Made by a program: the position numbers and the translations under genes
Assembly: GCA_009929265.1 (NCBI GenBank)
Contig: SAAU01000006.1
Span: 1-64,000 of the forward strand
Direction: 5' to 3'
DNA: 64,000 bases
Origin: Alphaproteobacteria bacterium
Lineage (GTDB): Bacteria > Pseudomonadota > Alphaproteobacteria > CASFRQ01 > SAAU01
The notes under the pieces: model-generated
Seen by the model: only the letters and a program-made list of their open reading frames with translations
Databases searched by the model: none
Told to the model about the DNA's origin: nothing
Shown: positions 34,940 through 43,623 of the stretch, piece by piece
Layout of the letters: each line of letters begins with the position of its first letter
How positions within the stretch are numbered: the stretch's first letter is position 1

Positions 34940-36094
34940 ATGGAAAAAAAAGACTTTTACGAACAACTGAATGTCGATAGGGGGGCCTCGCTTGACGAAA
35001 TCAAGCGAGCCTATCGCGTTTTAGCAAAGAAATATCATCCCGATATGAACCCTGGCGATAAAGAAGCGGAAATTCATTTTAGGGAGGTTTCTGAAGCCTA
35101 CGAAATCTTAAAAGATTCTGAAAAACGGGCTGCCTATGATCAATATGGTTTTCGCGCTTTTGAGCAAAATAGCAGTGGCTTTGGCTCAGGATTTGGGGGC
35201 TTTGGCGCTGGCGGATTTAATTCCAGCAGCTTTGCTGATTTGTTTGAAGAAATGTTCTCAGGCTTTGGCGGCGGGGCAAGTTCAAGAGGGTCCTCTCGTC
35301 CTAGTCGAGGCAGTGATATTCGTTATGATCTTGAAATCTCTTTATTAGAGGCTTTTCAAGGGGTCAAAAAAACAATCGAAATTACCGTTCAAGAAGTCTG
35401 TAAAACCTGTAAAGGCAAGGGCGGCAAAAACGTCAAAACCTGTTCAACGTGTGGGGGCTCTGGCCGTGTTCGGTATCAACAGGGCTTTTTTATGGTTGAA
35501 AATGAATGCCCAAAATGTCACGGAACAGGGAAAGAAATTAAAGATATTTGCCCAGATTGCCACGGAGCAGGTGTGATTTCCAGAACTAAAAAACTTGAAA
35601 TTAACATCCCAGCGGGGGTCGATACAGGCGTTCGTATGCGTTTAGAGGGGGAGGGTCATGCCGCAGCCTCCACAGGGAAAAAAGGCGACTTATACGTCTT
35701 TATTTCCGTTAAAGAACACAAAATTTTCAAAAGACAACGCGAAAATCTTTATTGTGAAAAGCCTATTTCTATGGCGCTTGCTTCAATGGGGGGTTCTTTC
35801 AAAATGGAAATGCTAGATGGTTCATTTCAGGAAGTTTCGGTCGCCGAAGGAACCTCTTTTGGGGATAAAGTTGTCTTAAAAGGATTAGGAATGCCTATTT
35901 TGCATAGCAAACAAAAGGGAAATTTGTATGTCATTTTGAAGGTTGAAACGCCTCAAAATTTAACAGATGAGCAAAAAGAGCTTTTGGAACGCTTTGCCGA
36001 AATTGAAGCGGAAAAACAAGAAAGCGTTTGGGAAAATATTAAACTTTTCTCAAAGAATTTTGCAAAGAAAGTCAATACAAAGCTAAAGAGCTGA
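34940..36094 (+). CDS. dnaJ: Chaperone protein DnaJ (Hsp40)
   Basis: A 384-residue type I DnaJ that delivers clients to DnaK and stimulates its ATPase. J domain 1-70 with His33-Pro34-Asp35; a Gly/Phe/Ser-rich linker (about 75-120); four CxxCxGxG zinc repeats ([32 protein letters not shown], about 155-215); then the two C-terminal beta domains and the dimerisation end. Its 3' end overlaps the convergent gene by 12 nt. Confidence 0.97.
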   Translation: MEKKDFYEQLNVDRGASLDEIKRAYRVLAKKYHPDMNPGDKEAEIHFREVSEAYEILKDSEKRAAYDQYGFRAFEQNSSGFGSGFGGFGAGGFNSSSFADLFEEMFSGFGGGASSRGSSRPSRGSDIRYDLEISLLEAFQGVKKTIEITVQEVCKTCKGKGGKNVKTCSTCGGSGRVRYQQGFFMVENECPKCHGTGKEIKDICPDCHGAGVISRTKKLEINIPAGVDTGVRMRLEGEGHAAASTGKKGDLYVFISVKEHKIFKRQRENLYCEKPISMALASMGGSFKMEMLDGSFQEVSVAEGTSFGDKVVLKGLGMPILHSKQKGNLYVILKVETPQNLTDEQKELLERFAEIEAEKQESVWENIKLFSKNFAKKVNTKLKS

Positions 36095-36475
36095 CGTGTC
36101 TGTATACAAAAAGACCGCATAATATAAAAAGAGCACAACGAAAGCAAAGCTTACCAAGAAAAAGGGCAGGGCTTTGCTTTTTGCTTTTGGAAGGGCGTCC
36201 CGTCTTTTAAGATAGGAAAAGACATTCCAAACGTTGGCTTGAGAGGGCGAGGCCCAAAAGTCATTCAAATACAAAACTTTTGCATCTTTTCGGCAGGTTA
36301 TCAGGCAAAAAAGATAAACAAGAACGGTGTAAAAAATAAATTCGCCGCTTTTTGAGAAGCGAAAAGCATCTTTGAAAAGCGTGCCTAAAATTCCCGCAAT
36401 TAGGATAGAAAATCCCACCCCAATAATCGGCGATAAAACAATCTTCCGCGTTGATAATATCGATACCTCTTTCAT
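36083..36475 (-). CDS. Hypothetical membrane protein
   Basis: A 130-residue protein with about three hydrophobic segments (two in residues 13-65, one near 105-125) separated by a basic loop with [13 protein letters not shown] and [16 protein letters not shown] do not recognise the family. The open frame begins at 36526, but the ATG at 36475 has GGGGAGAGGA directly upstream, so I use it. It is the last gene with core-like composition before the AT-rich accessory region. Confidence 0.55.
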   Translation of the reverse strand: MKEVSILSTRKIVLSPIIGVGFSILIAGILGTLFKDAFRFSKSGEFIFYTVLVYLFCLITCRKDAKVLYLNDFWASPSQANVWNVFSYLKRRDALPKAKSKALPFFLVSFAFVVLFLYYAVFLYTDTSAL

Positions 36476-36541
36476 TCCTCTCCCCCCTTTTTTTTGTAAT
36501 ATACCCCTTCTTAAAAATAAATTCAAGACAACTCTTTTAAC

Positions 36542-36570
36542 TTGTATTATTTATTTAATTACTTTACATT
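36542..36570 (+). promoter_or_regulatory. Possible promoter of the 36599 gene
   Basis: TTGTAT at 36542-36547 and TACATT at 36565-36570, spaced 17 nt, 28 nt before the ATG. Both boxes deviate from consensus, so this is tentative. Confidence 0.4.
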
Positions 36571-36598
36571 TGTTTGTAATTAAGTAAAGGATATCACG

Positions 36599-36991
36599 AT
36601 GAATAAAAATGAATATAGAGAAATACTTATAAATCTTCATTTAAAAAATCAAGAATTTGTTGATAAAGCAATATTTTCCATATCTTCAATGGCTATTCCA
36701 GTATTAATAAGCTTGTTAGATAAATTAAAATCATCAATATTTGTTGAGTTTTTCTTTTGTGCAACATTGATTTCTTTTATTATTACTGTTGCGATGCATT
36801 TGCATGCGTGTAATCTTTCAAAAGAAGCTTGTAATTTATCTTTAAACGAAGAAAAAAGGGAAAAAGGAAATGAATTGTTTGATAAAGCTGAAAAAGAAGA
36901 TAAAATTAAATTTATAGTATTTTTAATATCTTTAATTTTATTTGTACTTACAATTGTGATTAATTTTTTTGTAGAGGAGAAATTGAAATGA
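36599..36991 (+). CDS. Small three-helix membrane protein
   Basis: A 130-residue protein: a polar N-terminus (about 1-20), two membrane helices (about 24-42 and 48-67), a charged cytoplasmic helix pair (about 72-102, with KEACNLSLNEEKREKG) and a third membrane helix (about 103-124). I recall similar small membrane proteins in mobile islands of many bacteria but no function. Base composition is much more AT-rich than the dnaK region. AAAGGA precedes the ATG. The next small gene overlaps its stop (ATGA), so the two are coupled. Confidence 0.6.
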   Translation: MNKNEYREILINLHLKNQEFVDKAIFSISSMAIPVLISLLDKLKSSIFVEFFFCATLISFIITVAMHLHACNLSKEACNLSLNEEKREKGNELFDKAEKEDKIKFIVFLISLILFVLTIVINFFVEEKLK

Positions 36992-37164
36992 ATAATGAAA
37001 AAAAACAAGTTGAAATGAGTTCAAAAAAAATAGAAAGATCTTTAAATTCTTCAGAACAAACAAGACTTGAAAATTCTTATAATCCTGCAAAAGAAATAAG
37101 GATTGAGAGTTCTTCAGATAAGCCGAAAGAAAACGCAAAATCTTCTACTAAAAAAGAGGATTAA
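36988..37164 (+). CDS. Small charged protein, 58 residues
   Basis: An open frame of 58 codons whose ATG overlaps the stop of the membrane protein gene (ATGA), preceded by GAGGAGA. It is rich in Lys, Glu, Ser and Asn, without hydrophobic core, and probably disordered (ends KSSTKKED). The coupled start and its size argue for a partner of the membrane protein, such as a regulator or antitoxin-like shield, but nothing in the sequence proves this. Confidence 0.5.
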   Translation: MNNEKKQVEMSSKKIERSLNSSEQTRLENSYNPAKEIRIESSSDKPKENAKSSTKKED

Positions 37165-37220
37165 ATAAACAGGATAGAAGTTAAAATTTTTTTAGGTATG
37201 TTTTTTAGTTAGAGAACCGT

Positions 37221-38264
37221 TTATCCTCTAGATTTGGAGGAAAGCAAGGCAAAGTTTATTTTTTCAGCCTCAGGATTCAACGGTTTTAAGTGTTGATCTT
37301 CCCGAATACTATTGATAAGGCCGAGCGGGCTAAAAACATTTGTGTTGACCTTCGTTCCGTTAACATCTATCGAGATTTTCGATTTTGTTTTATTGACTTT
37401 TTCAATAAATCTGTCCATCGTCATGGTTTTATCGGCTTGACAGGCAAGGGCATACATTCCAGCCACCCAAGGAACTCCCCAACTTATCCCCCCATTTCCA
37501 TTTTCATCAAAGGCAAAACCATTATCCCCTTCAAGGTTTGAATAAACTCTATTATTTGTTGGAACAGTCACCATTTTTGACACCCAAGCTTTTGGATTTT
37601 TAGGGTTTTGAATTAAAGCATTTTCAATTTCTTCTTGAGTCTTTTTTCCAAAGGTATAATTTTTAGGATTGTTTCTATCTTTATTTAATTCGCATCTTGC
37701 ATGACACATATCTAAATCAGAATATAGCATAGCAGAGGCCGTTAAAGGAAAGATATCATTATCAATAGCGCGCCTCACAGCTTTATTTATTTCTGTGGCA
37801 TCTCCATCAAGAGGAGCTTTTCCCCAGCCTGAGGAGGCAGAGATAACTCTGATTTTCTCTTGAGGAGGAAGGGTCTTATTTAAATCAATAATTTCATTTA
37901 TCTTTTGAGCAAGTAAAAGCCTAACGCCAAGACCTTTTTCATTCAGTTCTCTTTCCAGAGCAAAATCTTTTCCAAAATAATGAACTTTTGCATCTGGCGC
38001 AACCCCACACGTTTTCCCCGCTAAAAGAGATAAAACCGCAGGTCCATGCATACTTGATTCGTGCGGTCCATCGTAGGAAACAACGCTTTCTCCATATTCT
38101 TCTATGTCTTTATAATTTTCAACCAAACCCTGATCAATTATGGCGACATGAACACCTTTGCCTGTATAGCCCTTTTTGTGAAGGAATCTGATGTTTAACC
38201 CAGGATCTTTTGCGACTTCAATTTCTTTTTCAGTTAACGTATTGATAAAATTATATTTTTCCAT
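37221..38264 (-). CDS. Cytosolic subtilisin-like (S8) serine protease
   Basis: A 347-residue S8 family peptidase. The triad is visible: Asp44 in VHVAIIDQGL, His73 in SSMHGPAVLSLLAG, and Ser261 in GGISWGVPWVAGMYALA. An SASSGWG segment near 145 fits the substrate-binding strand, but the usual Asn of the oxyanion hole (in 'AAGN') is not evident in FPLTASAML. There is no signal peptide or propeptide, so it should act in the cytoplasm. The frame opens at 38291; the ATG at 38264 has AAGGA upstream. It lies 90 nt behind the 946-residue protein gene in a three-gene operon and may be the effector of that system. Confidence 0.85.
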   Translation of the reverse strand: MEKYNFINTLTEKEIEVAKDPGLNIRFLHKKGYTGKGVHVAIIDQGLVENYKDIEEYGESVVSYDGPHESSMHGPAVLSLLAGKTCGVAPDAKVHYFGKDFALERELNEKGLGVRLLLAQKINEIIDLNKTLPPQEKIRVISASSGWGKAPLDGDATEINKAVRRAIDNDIFPLTASAMLYSDLDMCHARCELNKDRNNPKNYTFGKKTQEEIENALIQNPKNPKAWVSKMVTVPTNNRVYSNLEGDNGFAFDENGNGGISWGVPWVAGMYALACQADKTMTMDRFIEKVNKTKSKISIDVNGTKVNTNVFSPLGLINSIREDQHLKPLNPEAEKINFALLSSKSRG

Positions 38265-38353
38265 AGCGCCATTCCTTTTTGATAAAATCAACCTGCGGTT
38301 TTTTGTATAAGCAAAAACATTATACCATAAGTTTTATAAATAACCAGAGGGAA

Positions 38354-41194
38354 TTAGTTTTTCCTATTGATTTTATTATAATATTTTTCAACGAAGTCGT
38401 CTTTTCCGATTGAAGCGATGCGGTTAAAGACCTCTTTCAAAATTTGTTTGTTCTTATCGGATAAGTCATCAGGCTCTTTTGTTATTTTATCAAACAATTT
38501 TTCAAAGTTTTCTGGTCTGAAAGATAAAATTTCTTCATTCATCCCCTCTTTGAAATAACAATCTAGAACTTCGACAACTTTATCTATCCCATTTTTGTTT
38601 TCAAGCTTTGTTAGTAAGCGCGTGGTGATATCTTGATAAGTTGAGGACGGAAGTCCGCTTTTTAAGAGTTGGATAAAAATATTTAAATCCCAATCCTTCT
38701 CCATAAATTGTTCATTTTTTAAAATCCAATAAATAAAATCAAATTCATAACGTTCTTTTTTTAATGAAGTTAACTTCTTTTCGATAACAAATTCAACCAA
38801 TTTCATGGCATTTTTCTTTTTGGCAGTATCGAGCTTTTCTGAATGAAATAAATGTCGCAATACGGAATGAATAGCTGTATCGAATTTATTGTTTTCTAAA
38901 AGATCCTGAACCGTTAAATCGTTATTAAAAAAACTTGGTTTCAAGGGAATATTTCCATTTAAGTAGGAGTAAAAAACTATTTGCGTAAATTTTTCAAAAT
39001 TAAGATTGCATAAATCTTTGTCTGAAGAATCCAAGGCAACGTATTTGAAGTTGTCTTTAGTCTCTAGATAGACAGAATGAAAATAGGGTCTATAATTTAG
39101 ATACGAGGCAAAAACAGAGTAGAATTTTAACCTATCAGATGGGGAATCTCCCTTTGGCAAAAGTTTTTCTTTATTTTTTCGGAACCATTTTAAATTGTAT
39201 TTAATAATCCAAGGAAGCATTATCCCAATAATTGTTCGAAGCATAAGGGATTTATCGTTATCTTGTTCAATTATATTTTGTAGTTTTTGAAGAGTTACGT
39301 CTTTATCCCGACTAAAGTTTTTTGAATAAGAGTCTATGAAAAGGGTTAAATAAGTATTGAAAGCTTGCCCAGAAATAGAATTTATAGCGCTGAGATACGG
39401 GTCAAAATTTGGGGCTGTTTTATCCACATCATCCTTAAAGGAAAATTCTTTTTCCATAAGAGCTGTTAGAATTTCCTTCACTAAAGAAATATGTTTTTCT
39501 TTATCAATAAAGTTAATAAATCGATTGATTGAGAAAAAAACCCAATTCCAATTTTCATCATCTGAAAAGGAGGGTGAATAATCCTTTGCGTTTTCTTTAT
39601 TTAAAAAGTTTTTTGCAAATTCCAAAAGCTTATTTATTTCATCATCTGTCAAAGTCGCTGCTTTTTCATTGCAAAAACCATCTATGATTTTATTTATATA
39701 AACGGGTTTTAATGTCTTAAATCCATCAATAGAATTGAAAAAATCTTCTTTTCTTTCAAGAATAATTTCGACTAAGACATTTGCAGTCCCTTCCATTGTT
39801 GGGGCTTTGTATTCATTTGTATATTCAAAATGGGTTATTTTAGAAAGGATTTCTTTAAACGATAAATTTTCTAAATCTTTTTTTTCAAAAGCTGATTTTG
39901 CAAAATACTCATCTGACCATTCTGTATGAATTAAAAAATCTGGATTTTTAAATGTTTCAATTTCGGGACGGTAAACCTCATCATATTTTGTAGCGTAATA
40001 TGGCGGGAAGTTTTTGCTATTTTCTTTAATACAGTGCAACCATCTTAAAATCCACCAATCTTTGGTTTTTGCATCTGTTGTGTCTTTTTGATAAGTAAGG
40101 ATATAGTCAAATAATTTTTCTTTTTGTCCATCGGAAAGGATATCAAACTTTTTTTGTAAAAGGTTATAATATTCGTTATAAAATAGAGAATTATTCAAGT
40201 TTTCCTTGCTAATTAAATTTTCGGCAATTAACTCTGCGTTATCACTTTGTTGCAACAAAAATAAATCAACTCGTTTGCTTAAGGAAGAAAGTTTCCCATT
40301 TAACCCCATAACATCTTGAATGGTTTTTTCTTTTCTTTTTAAAAGTTTTAAAGACGAATCAATATACATATCTAAAATTAAATTAAATTCTTTATTGCTA
40401 AGATACTTGTTTTGTTCATTGTCTTTTTCCATTGAGCGTCTTGATAAAAAGGAGATGTCTAATTTTTTAATATCTTCATCAGAAAGGGATTGCGCAAAAT
40501 TGTTAATAATGCATTTGGAAAGGTTCCATTTAAACTCAAGTTTTTCAGATTCAATTTTGGATAAAAATTGCTCATAAAGATATTCGTCTAGATAAGATTT
40601 TATAGAGCTAAAGGAATCTTTTTCCTGATATAACTTAAAAAGCTTTACTGCAACCAAAAGGGCTTCATTTTCGTTAGAGTCATTAAGAAGTTTTGGTATG
40701 AAATCTTGTTTTCTATACCAAAGGGAATTATCATAGAATTTTTGATATTTTAAAATATCTTTTAAAAGCTCAAAGACAATGTCTTTATTTGTATCAAAAA
40801 GCAGATTTAAAGCACCTATCATATAATCAATAAAGAGAAAATTAACAGTAGATTCCTTGTTGTTAAGTCCCTTCTTTAAATCTTGAATCCATTTTTGGAT
40901 AAGTTTAATTAAATCAGCATCCTTTTTACCAACAAGTTTGTTTAAATAGATTCCTTCATACCAAGGTTCGTATAAAACCGTCTTGTCATCCCTTTTTTTC
41001 ATAAAAATAGGGGGTGTATCAAATAATTTTTTGGCATTTAACACATCAAATAATTTTACATCAGAGATATGCTCATAAAAGTATTTTTTAAGATATTGAT
41101 TCTGATTGATTGTTTTAAGAATAAGGGATAAATCAATTTTTTTGTTATCTAAAAATTGCTTAAGAATATCTTTGTTTTCAAAATAATTACCCAT
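38354..41194 (-). CDS. Large helical protein of unknown family, 946 residues
   Basis: A very long, Lys/Glu/Leu/Asn-rich and almost wholly helical protein. I see no Walker A or B, no nuclease motif, no signal peptide and no membrane helix. Near the N-terminus, VKLFDVLNAKKLFDTPPIF and then EPWYEGIYLNKLV recall, from memory, the start of helical-repeat arrays in large STAND/NACHT-like defence proteins, but without the NTPase. A sensor or scaffold role for the neighbouring protease is my inference. The ATG at 41194 (AGGATAAATAA before it, one nt after the upstream stop) is preferred over the first in-frame start at 41230. Confidence 0.7.
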   Translation of the reverse strand: MGNYFENKDILKQFLDNKKIDLSLILKTINQNQYLKKYFYEHISDVKLFDVLNAKKLFDTPPIFMKKRDDKTVLYEPWYEGIYLNKLVGKKDADLIKLIQKWIQDLKKGLNNKESTVNFLFIDYMIGALNLLFDTNKDIVFELLKDILKYQKFYDNSLWYRKQDFIPKLLNDSNENEALLVAVKLFKLYQEKDSFSSIKSYLDEYLYEQFLSKIESEKLEFKWNLSKCIINNFAQSLSDEDIKKLDISFLSRRSMEKDNEQNKYLSNKEFNLILDMYIDSSLKLLKRKEKTIQDVMGLNGKLSSLSKRVDLFLLQQSDNAELIAENLISKENLNNSLFYNEYYNLLQKKFDILSDGQKEKLFDYILTYQKDTTDAKTKDWWILRWLHCIKENSKNFPPYYATKYDEVYRPEIETFKNPDFLIHTEWSDEYFAKSAFEKKDLENLSFKEILSKITHFEYTNEYKAPTMEGTANVLVEIILERKEDFFNSIDGFKTLKPVYINKIIDGFCNEKAATLTDDEINKLLEFAKNFLNKENAKDYSPSFSDDENWNWVFFSINRFINFIDKEKHISLVKEILTALMEKEFSFKDDVDKTAPNFDPYLSAINSISGQAFNTYLTLFIDSYSKNFSRDKDVTLQKLQNIIEQDNDKSLMLRTIIGIMLPWIIKYNLKWFRKNKEKLLPKGDSPSDRLKFYSVFASYLNYRPYFHSVYLETKDNFKYVALDSSDKDLCNLNFEKFTQIVFYSYLNGNIPLKPSFFNNDLTVQDLLENNKFDTAIHSVLRHLFHSEKLDTAKKKNAMKLVEFVIEKKLTSLKKERYEFDFIYWILKNEQFMEKDWDLNIFIQLLKSGLPSSTYQDITTRLLTKLENKNGIDKVVEVLDCYFKEGMNEEILSFRPENFEKLFDKITKEPDDLSDKNKQILKEVFNRIASIGKDDFVEKYYNKINRKN

Positions 41195-41195
41195 T

Positions 41196-41693
41196 TTATT
41201 TATCCTGTTCATAATGAGATATAAGCTCATCCATATCGTCTATAAAGTCGTTATAATTTTTAATGTAATCATTTTTGCTTGCTACTTTTCTTAAATCTTC
41301 TCTTGTACGTTTATATCTAGAAGTATCTTCAGGGAGCTTAAAGTTTTTTGAAAAATCCGTTAATCTTTCAGTGTATTTGTTATTATCTGTACATATAGCT
41401 TCACATAGTAATTCGAAATCTGTATCCATATGAAGATTATGAATAGAACAAGAAAGATTAAAAAATTTATTTAATTTTATAATTTTATTTTTGTCATTAT
41501 TAAATTTCTCAAGTCTATCTAATTCTATTTTAAATGAAGAGTTATTATATTCAAGATCTTTATTTTTGTTGGAGGCATTTTTAATCATAAAGCGTATTAA
41601 CAATATTATGATAAGAATTAAACTGAGTATAGTTGCGTAAACAGCCCCTATTTCTCTTATTAGTTTTAATATTTCTTTAGTTAAATCACACAC
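41196..41693 (-). CDS. Single-pass membrane protein, first gene of the protease operon
   Basis: A 165-residue protein: a short N-terminus, one strong membrane helix (about 15-35, ILSLILIIILLIRF), then a long cytoplasmic helical part with basic and acidic residues and two close cysteines (FFNLSCSIHNLHM...LLCEAIC). No family is recognised. An ATG at 41705 lies only 2 nt behind the -10 box, too close to be in the transcript; the GTG at 41693 has GAGG 6 nt upstream and is the better start. Its stop is 1 nt before the 946-residue gene. Confidence 0.6.
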   Translation of the reverse strand: MCDLTKEILKLIREIGAVYATILSLILIIILLIRFMIKNASNKNKDLEYNNSSFKIELDRLEKFNNDKNKIIKLNKFFNLSCSIHNLHMDTDFELLCEAICTDNNKYTERLTDFSKNFKLPEDTSRYKRTREDLRKVASKNDYIKNYNDFIDDMDELISHYEQDK

Positions 41694-41707
41694 AATATAC
41701 CTCATTT

Positions 41708-41736
41708 GATATAACGATTAAGATAATTTACATCAA
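41708..41736 (-). promoter_or_regulatory. Promoter of the membrane protein-helical protein-protease operon
   Basis: On the minus strand TTGATG (complement of 41731-41736) and TATATC (complement of 41708-41713) are 17 nt apart, immediately before the first gene. It also decides the start codon at 41693. Confidence 0.65.
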
Positions 41737-41881
41737 AATAAAGCTATTTAAAATTGAAAAAACGTCAAAAAGCACCCGGTAAAATAAAAAGGGGTTATGG
41801 AACGGTTTTTGGAGGAAATATTTGGCGGTGTACAACCACCTTGTCATCTATAGCATACATAATCACCGGATTCTCGTCAAC

Positions 41882-42085
41882 AAATTCCCTAATAACAGGG
41901 TATTTACAGGGAAATTTGATGTTTTGGAACGCACGGAAACTTTCTAAAACAAAGGAAAATATTATCCTACAGCGCAAAATAAATCCTTACGTCCCTAAAT
42001 TAACAGGGAATTTTATTTCAAGTATCAGGGAAATTATCTTGACTTACACCGAATTAAGAGCGTGTATCAGTGAAAAGAGGGAAAT
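41882..42085. repeat. Cluster of CAGGGAAATT-like repeats
   Basis: Five copies of a short motif on the plus strand: CAGGGTATT (41896), CAGGGAAATTT (41907), CAGGGAATTTT (42004), CAGGGAAATTA (42026) and GAGGGAAAT (42077), plus an inverted copy AATTCCCTA (41883). Two pairs are 11 and 22 nt apart, near whole helical turns. The 430 bp between 41706 and 42135 hold no gene I can support. The block marks the change from AT-rich to more balanced DNA and may be an attachment or recombinase-binding region. Confidence 0.5.
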
Positions 42086-42135
42086 CTACCATGCGCATCC
42101 CACCACCCGAACACCGTTTTAAAAAAGGGAAAAGC

Positions 42136-43623
42136 ATGCCAAGTAAACCGAAAATTTCAAAATCACAATATGTTAAAGGACTACAGTGTCCAAAGGCACT
42201 TTGGTTCTATCGTCATCGCAAGGATTTAAAGCCTCCCATTGATCCTGCCACGCAAGCTCGCTTTGATGCAGGAAACGAGATCGGACAGCTTGCCATGCAG
42301 TATTTTAAAGGTGGCGTAGAAGTAACAGATGCTTATTGGGAGATTGAGAAAGCTGTTGCATCTACTCAGGATTTTATCAAACAAGGTCATGACATTATTT
42401 TTGAGGCAACGGCTATCCATCCATTAGACGGTGGTTATTCACGCATTGATGTCTTGCGTAAAGTCCCAAACAGTGATGAATGGGATCTGATCGAGGTTAA
42501 AAGCTCTACAGGCGTTAAGGATTATCACATCGACGATATGTCCTTTCAATATCATGTCTTCTTTGCCGCAGGCTATAAAATTCGTAAATGCCTGATGATG
42601 GTGATTGATAACACCTATGTACGACAAGGCGACATTGAACCGCAAAAACTCTTCAAACTGGAGGATATTTCAAACGAAGTATTTGCCAAGCAAAGCGATG
42701 TGGATTACTGGGCAACTCAGCTTGGTTATGTTCTTGATCGTAAAGATGAACCGGATATTCAAATTGGCGAAAGATGCTTCAATCCCTTTGAGTGCGAATA
42801 CCGTCATCACTGCTGGAAGCATATTCCAAAATATTCAGTTTTTGATATCTATCAAAAGAAGAAGATGGACGAGATCATCAATCAGATTGGAAGCTATGAC
42901 ATCAATGACATTCCGCCAAACCTCTTCCCTAATGGAGCTAAAGCCATTGATGTTGATTGCTATCAATGCGATAAAGAACATGTTGAGAAAGAGCCGATCC
43001 GTGAGTGGCTATCAGGTCTTGAATATCCGCTTTACTACTTGGATTATGAAACCTTGATGCCTGCCATACCTTTGTTTGATGGTACACGTCCGTTTCAGCA
43101 AGTGCCGTTTCAGTTCTCGCTTCATGTACAGGAAAATCCAAATGCAGAATTGCAGCATTTTGAGTTTATTCATAAAGAACAATCCGATCCACGTGAGGCT
43201 TTTGCCAAAGTATTAGTTGAGCTATGTGGAAAGTCAGGTTCAGTGATTGTTTATAATCAAGGTTTTGAAATGGCACGCAATCGAGAGCTGGCAGAAGACT
43301 TTCCTCAGTATGCAGATGGCCTGTTGGCGATAAATGATCGTGTTGTTGACCTTCTTGAACCATTCAAAAAACGCTGGATTTACAGTCCGAAACAGCAAGG
43401 CTCTGCATCGATTAAATATGTCCTACCGGCTTTTACGGATTTGAAATATGATGATATGAACATTGCCAACGGACAAGAAGCCATGGACGGATACTTCGCC
43501 TTTGCAAAAGGAAACATATCACCGGAGCAGTCGCATATTTTGTGGAAAAATCTATCTGAATACTGTAAGCTCGATACCTATGCAATGGTTGAGCTTTTAG
43601 AAATGCTTAAGAAGCATTGCTAA
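42136..43623 (+). CDS. DUF2779 protein: Cas4-like Fe-S nuclease fused to a DEDD exonuclease
   Basis: A 495-residue protein. The N-terminal half looks like a Cas4/AddB-type PD-(D/E)xK nuclease with an iron-sulfur cluster: Cys18 in LQCPKALW, the acidic GYSRIDVL, the ExK motif LIEVKSSTGVK, and three cysteines in CFNPFECEYRHHCW. The C-terminal half is DUF2779, an RNase H/DnaQ-like fold with YYLDYETLMP, an IVYNQGFE segment and CKLDTYAM. Such proteins should degrade DNA ends or single strands, and occur in mobile islands. The frame opens at 42070 but the ATG at 42136 follows AAAGGGAAAAG and begins the nuclease domain. It is convergent with the VRR-NUC gene, 3' ends overlapping by 17 nt. Confidence 0.85.
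   Translation: MPSKPKISKSQYVKGLQCPKALWFYRHRKDLKPPIDPATQARFDAGNEIGQLAMQYFKGGVEVTDAYWEIEKAVASTQDFIKQGHDIIFEATAIHPLDGGYSRIDVLRKVPNSDEWDLIEVKSSTGVKDYHIDDMSFQYHVFFAAGYKIRKCLMMVIDNTYVRQGDIEPQKLFKLEDISNEVFAKQSDVDYWATQLGYVLDRKDEPDIQIGERCFNPFECEYRHHCWKHIPKYSVFDIYQKKKMDEIINQIGSYDINDIPPNLFPNGAKAIDVDCYQCDKEHVEKEPIREWLSGLEYPLYYLDYETLMPAIPLFDGTRPFQQVPFQFSLHVQENPNAELQHFEFIHKEQSDPREAFAKVLVELCGKSGSVIVYNQGFEMARNRELAEDFPQYADGLLAINDRVVDLLEPFKKRWIYSPKQQGSASIKYVLPAFTDLKYDDMNIANGQEAMDGYFAFAKGNISPEQSHILWKNLSEYCKLDTYAMVELLEMLKKHC

Noticed and set aside
41754-42122. Plus-strand open frame of 122 codons before the DUF2779 gene
   Set aside because: It starts with TTG without a ribosome site, its translation looks like low-information sequence created by the CAGGGAA repeats, and it overlaps the likely ribosome site of the next gene. 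A 60-codon minus-strand frame in the same place is no better.
42070-42135. N-terminal extension of the DUF2779 protein (contains PPEHRFKKGKS)
   Set aside because: The extension recalls the start of small-terminase-like DUF5681 proteins, but it lies in the repeat region, and the ATG at 42136 has a better ribosome site directly before the nuclease domain.
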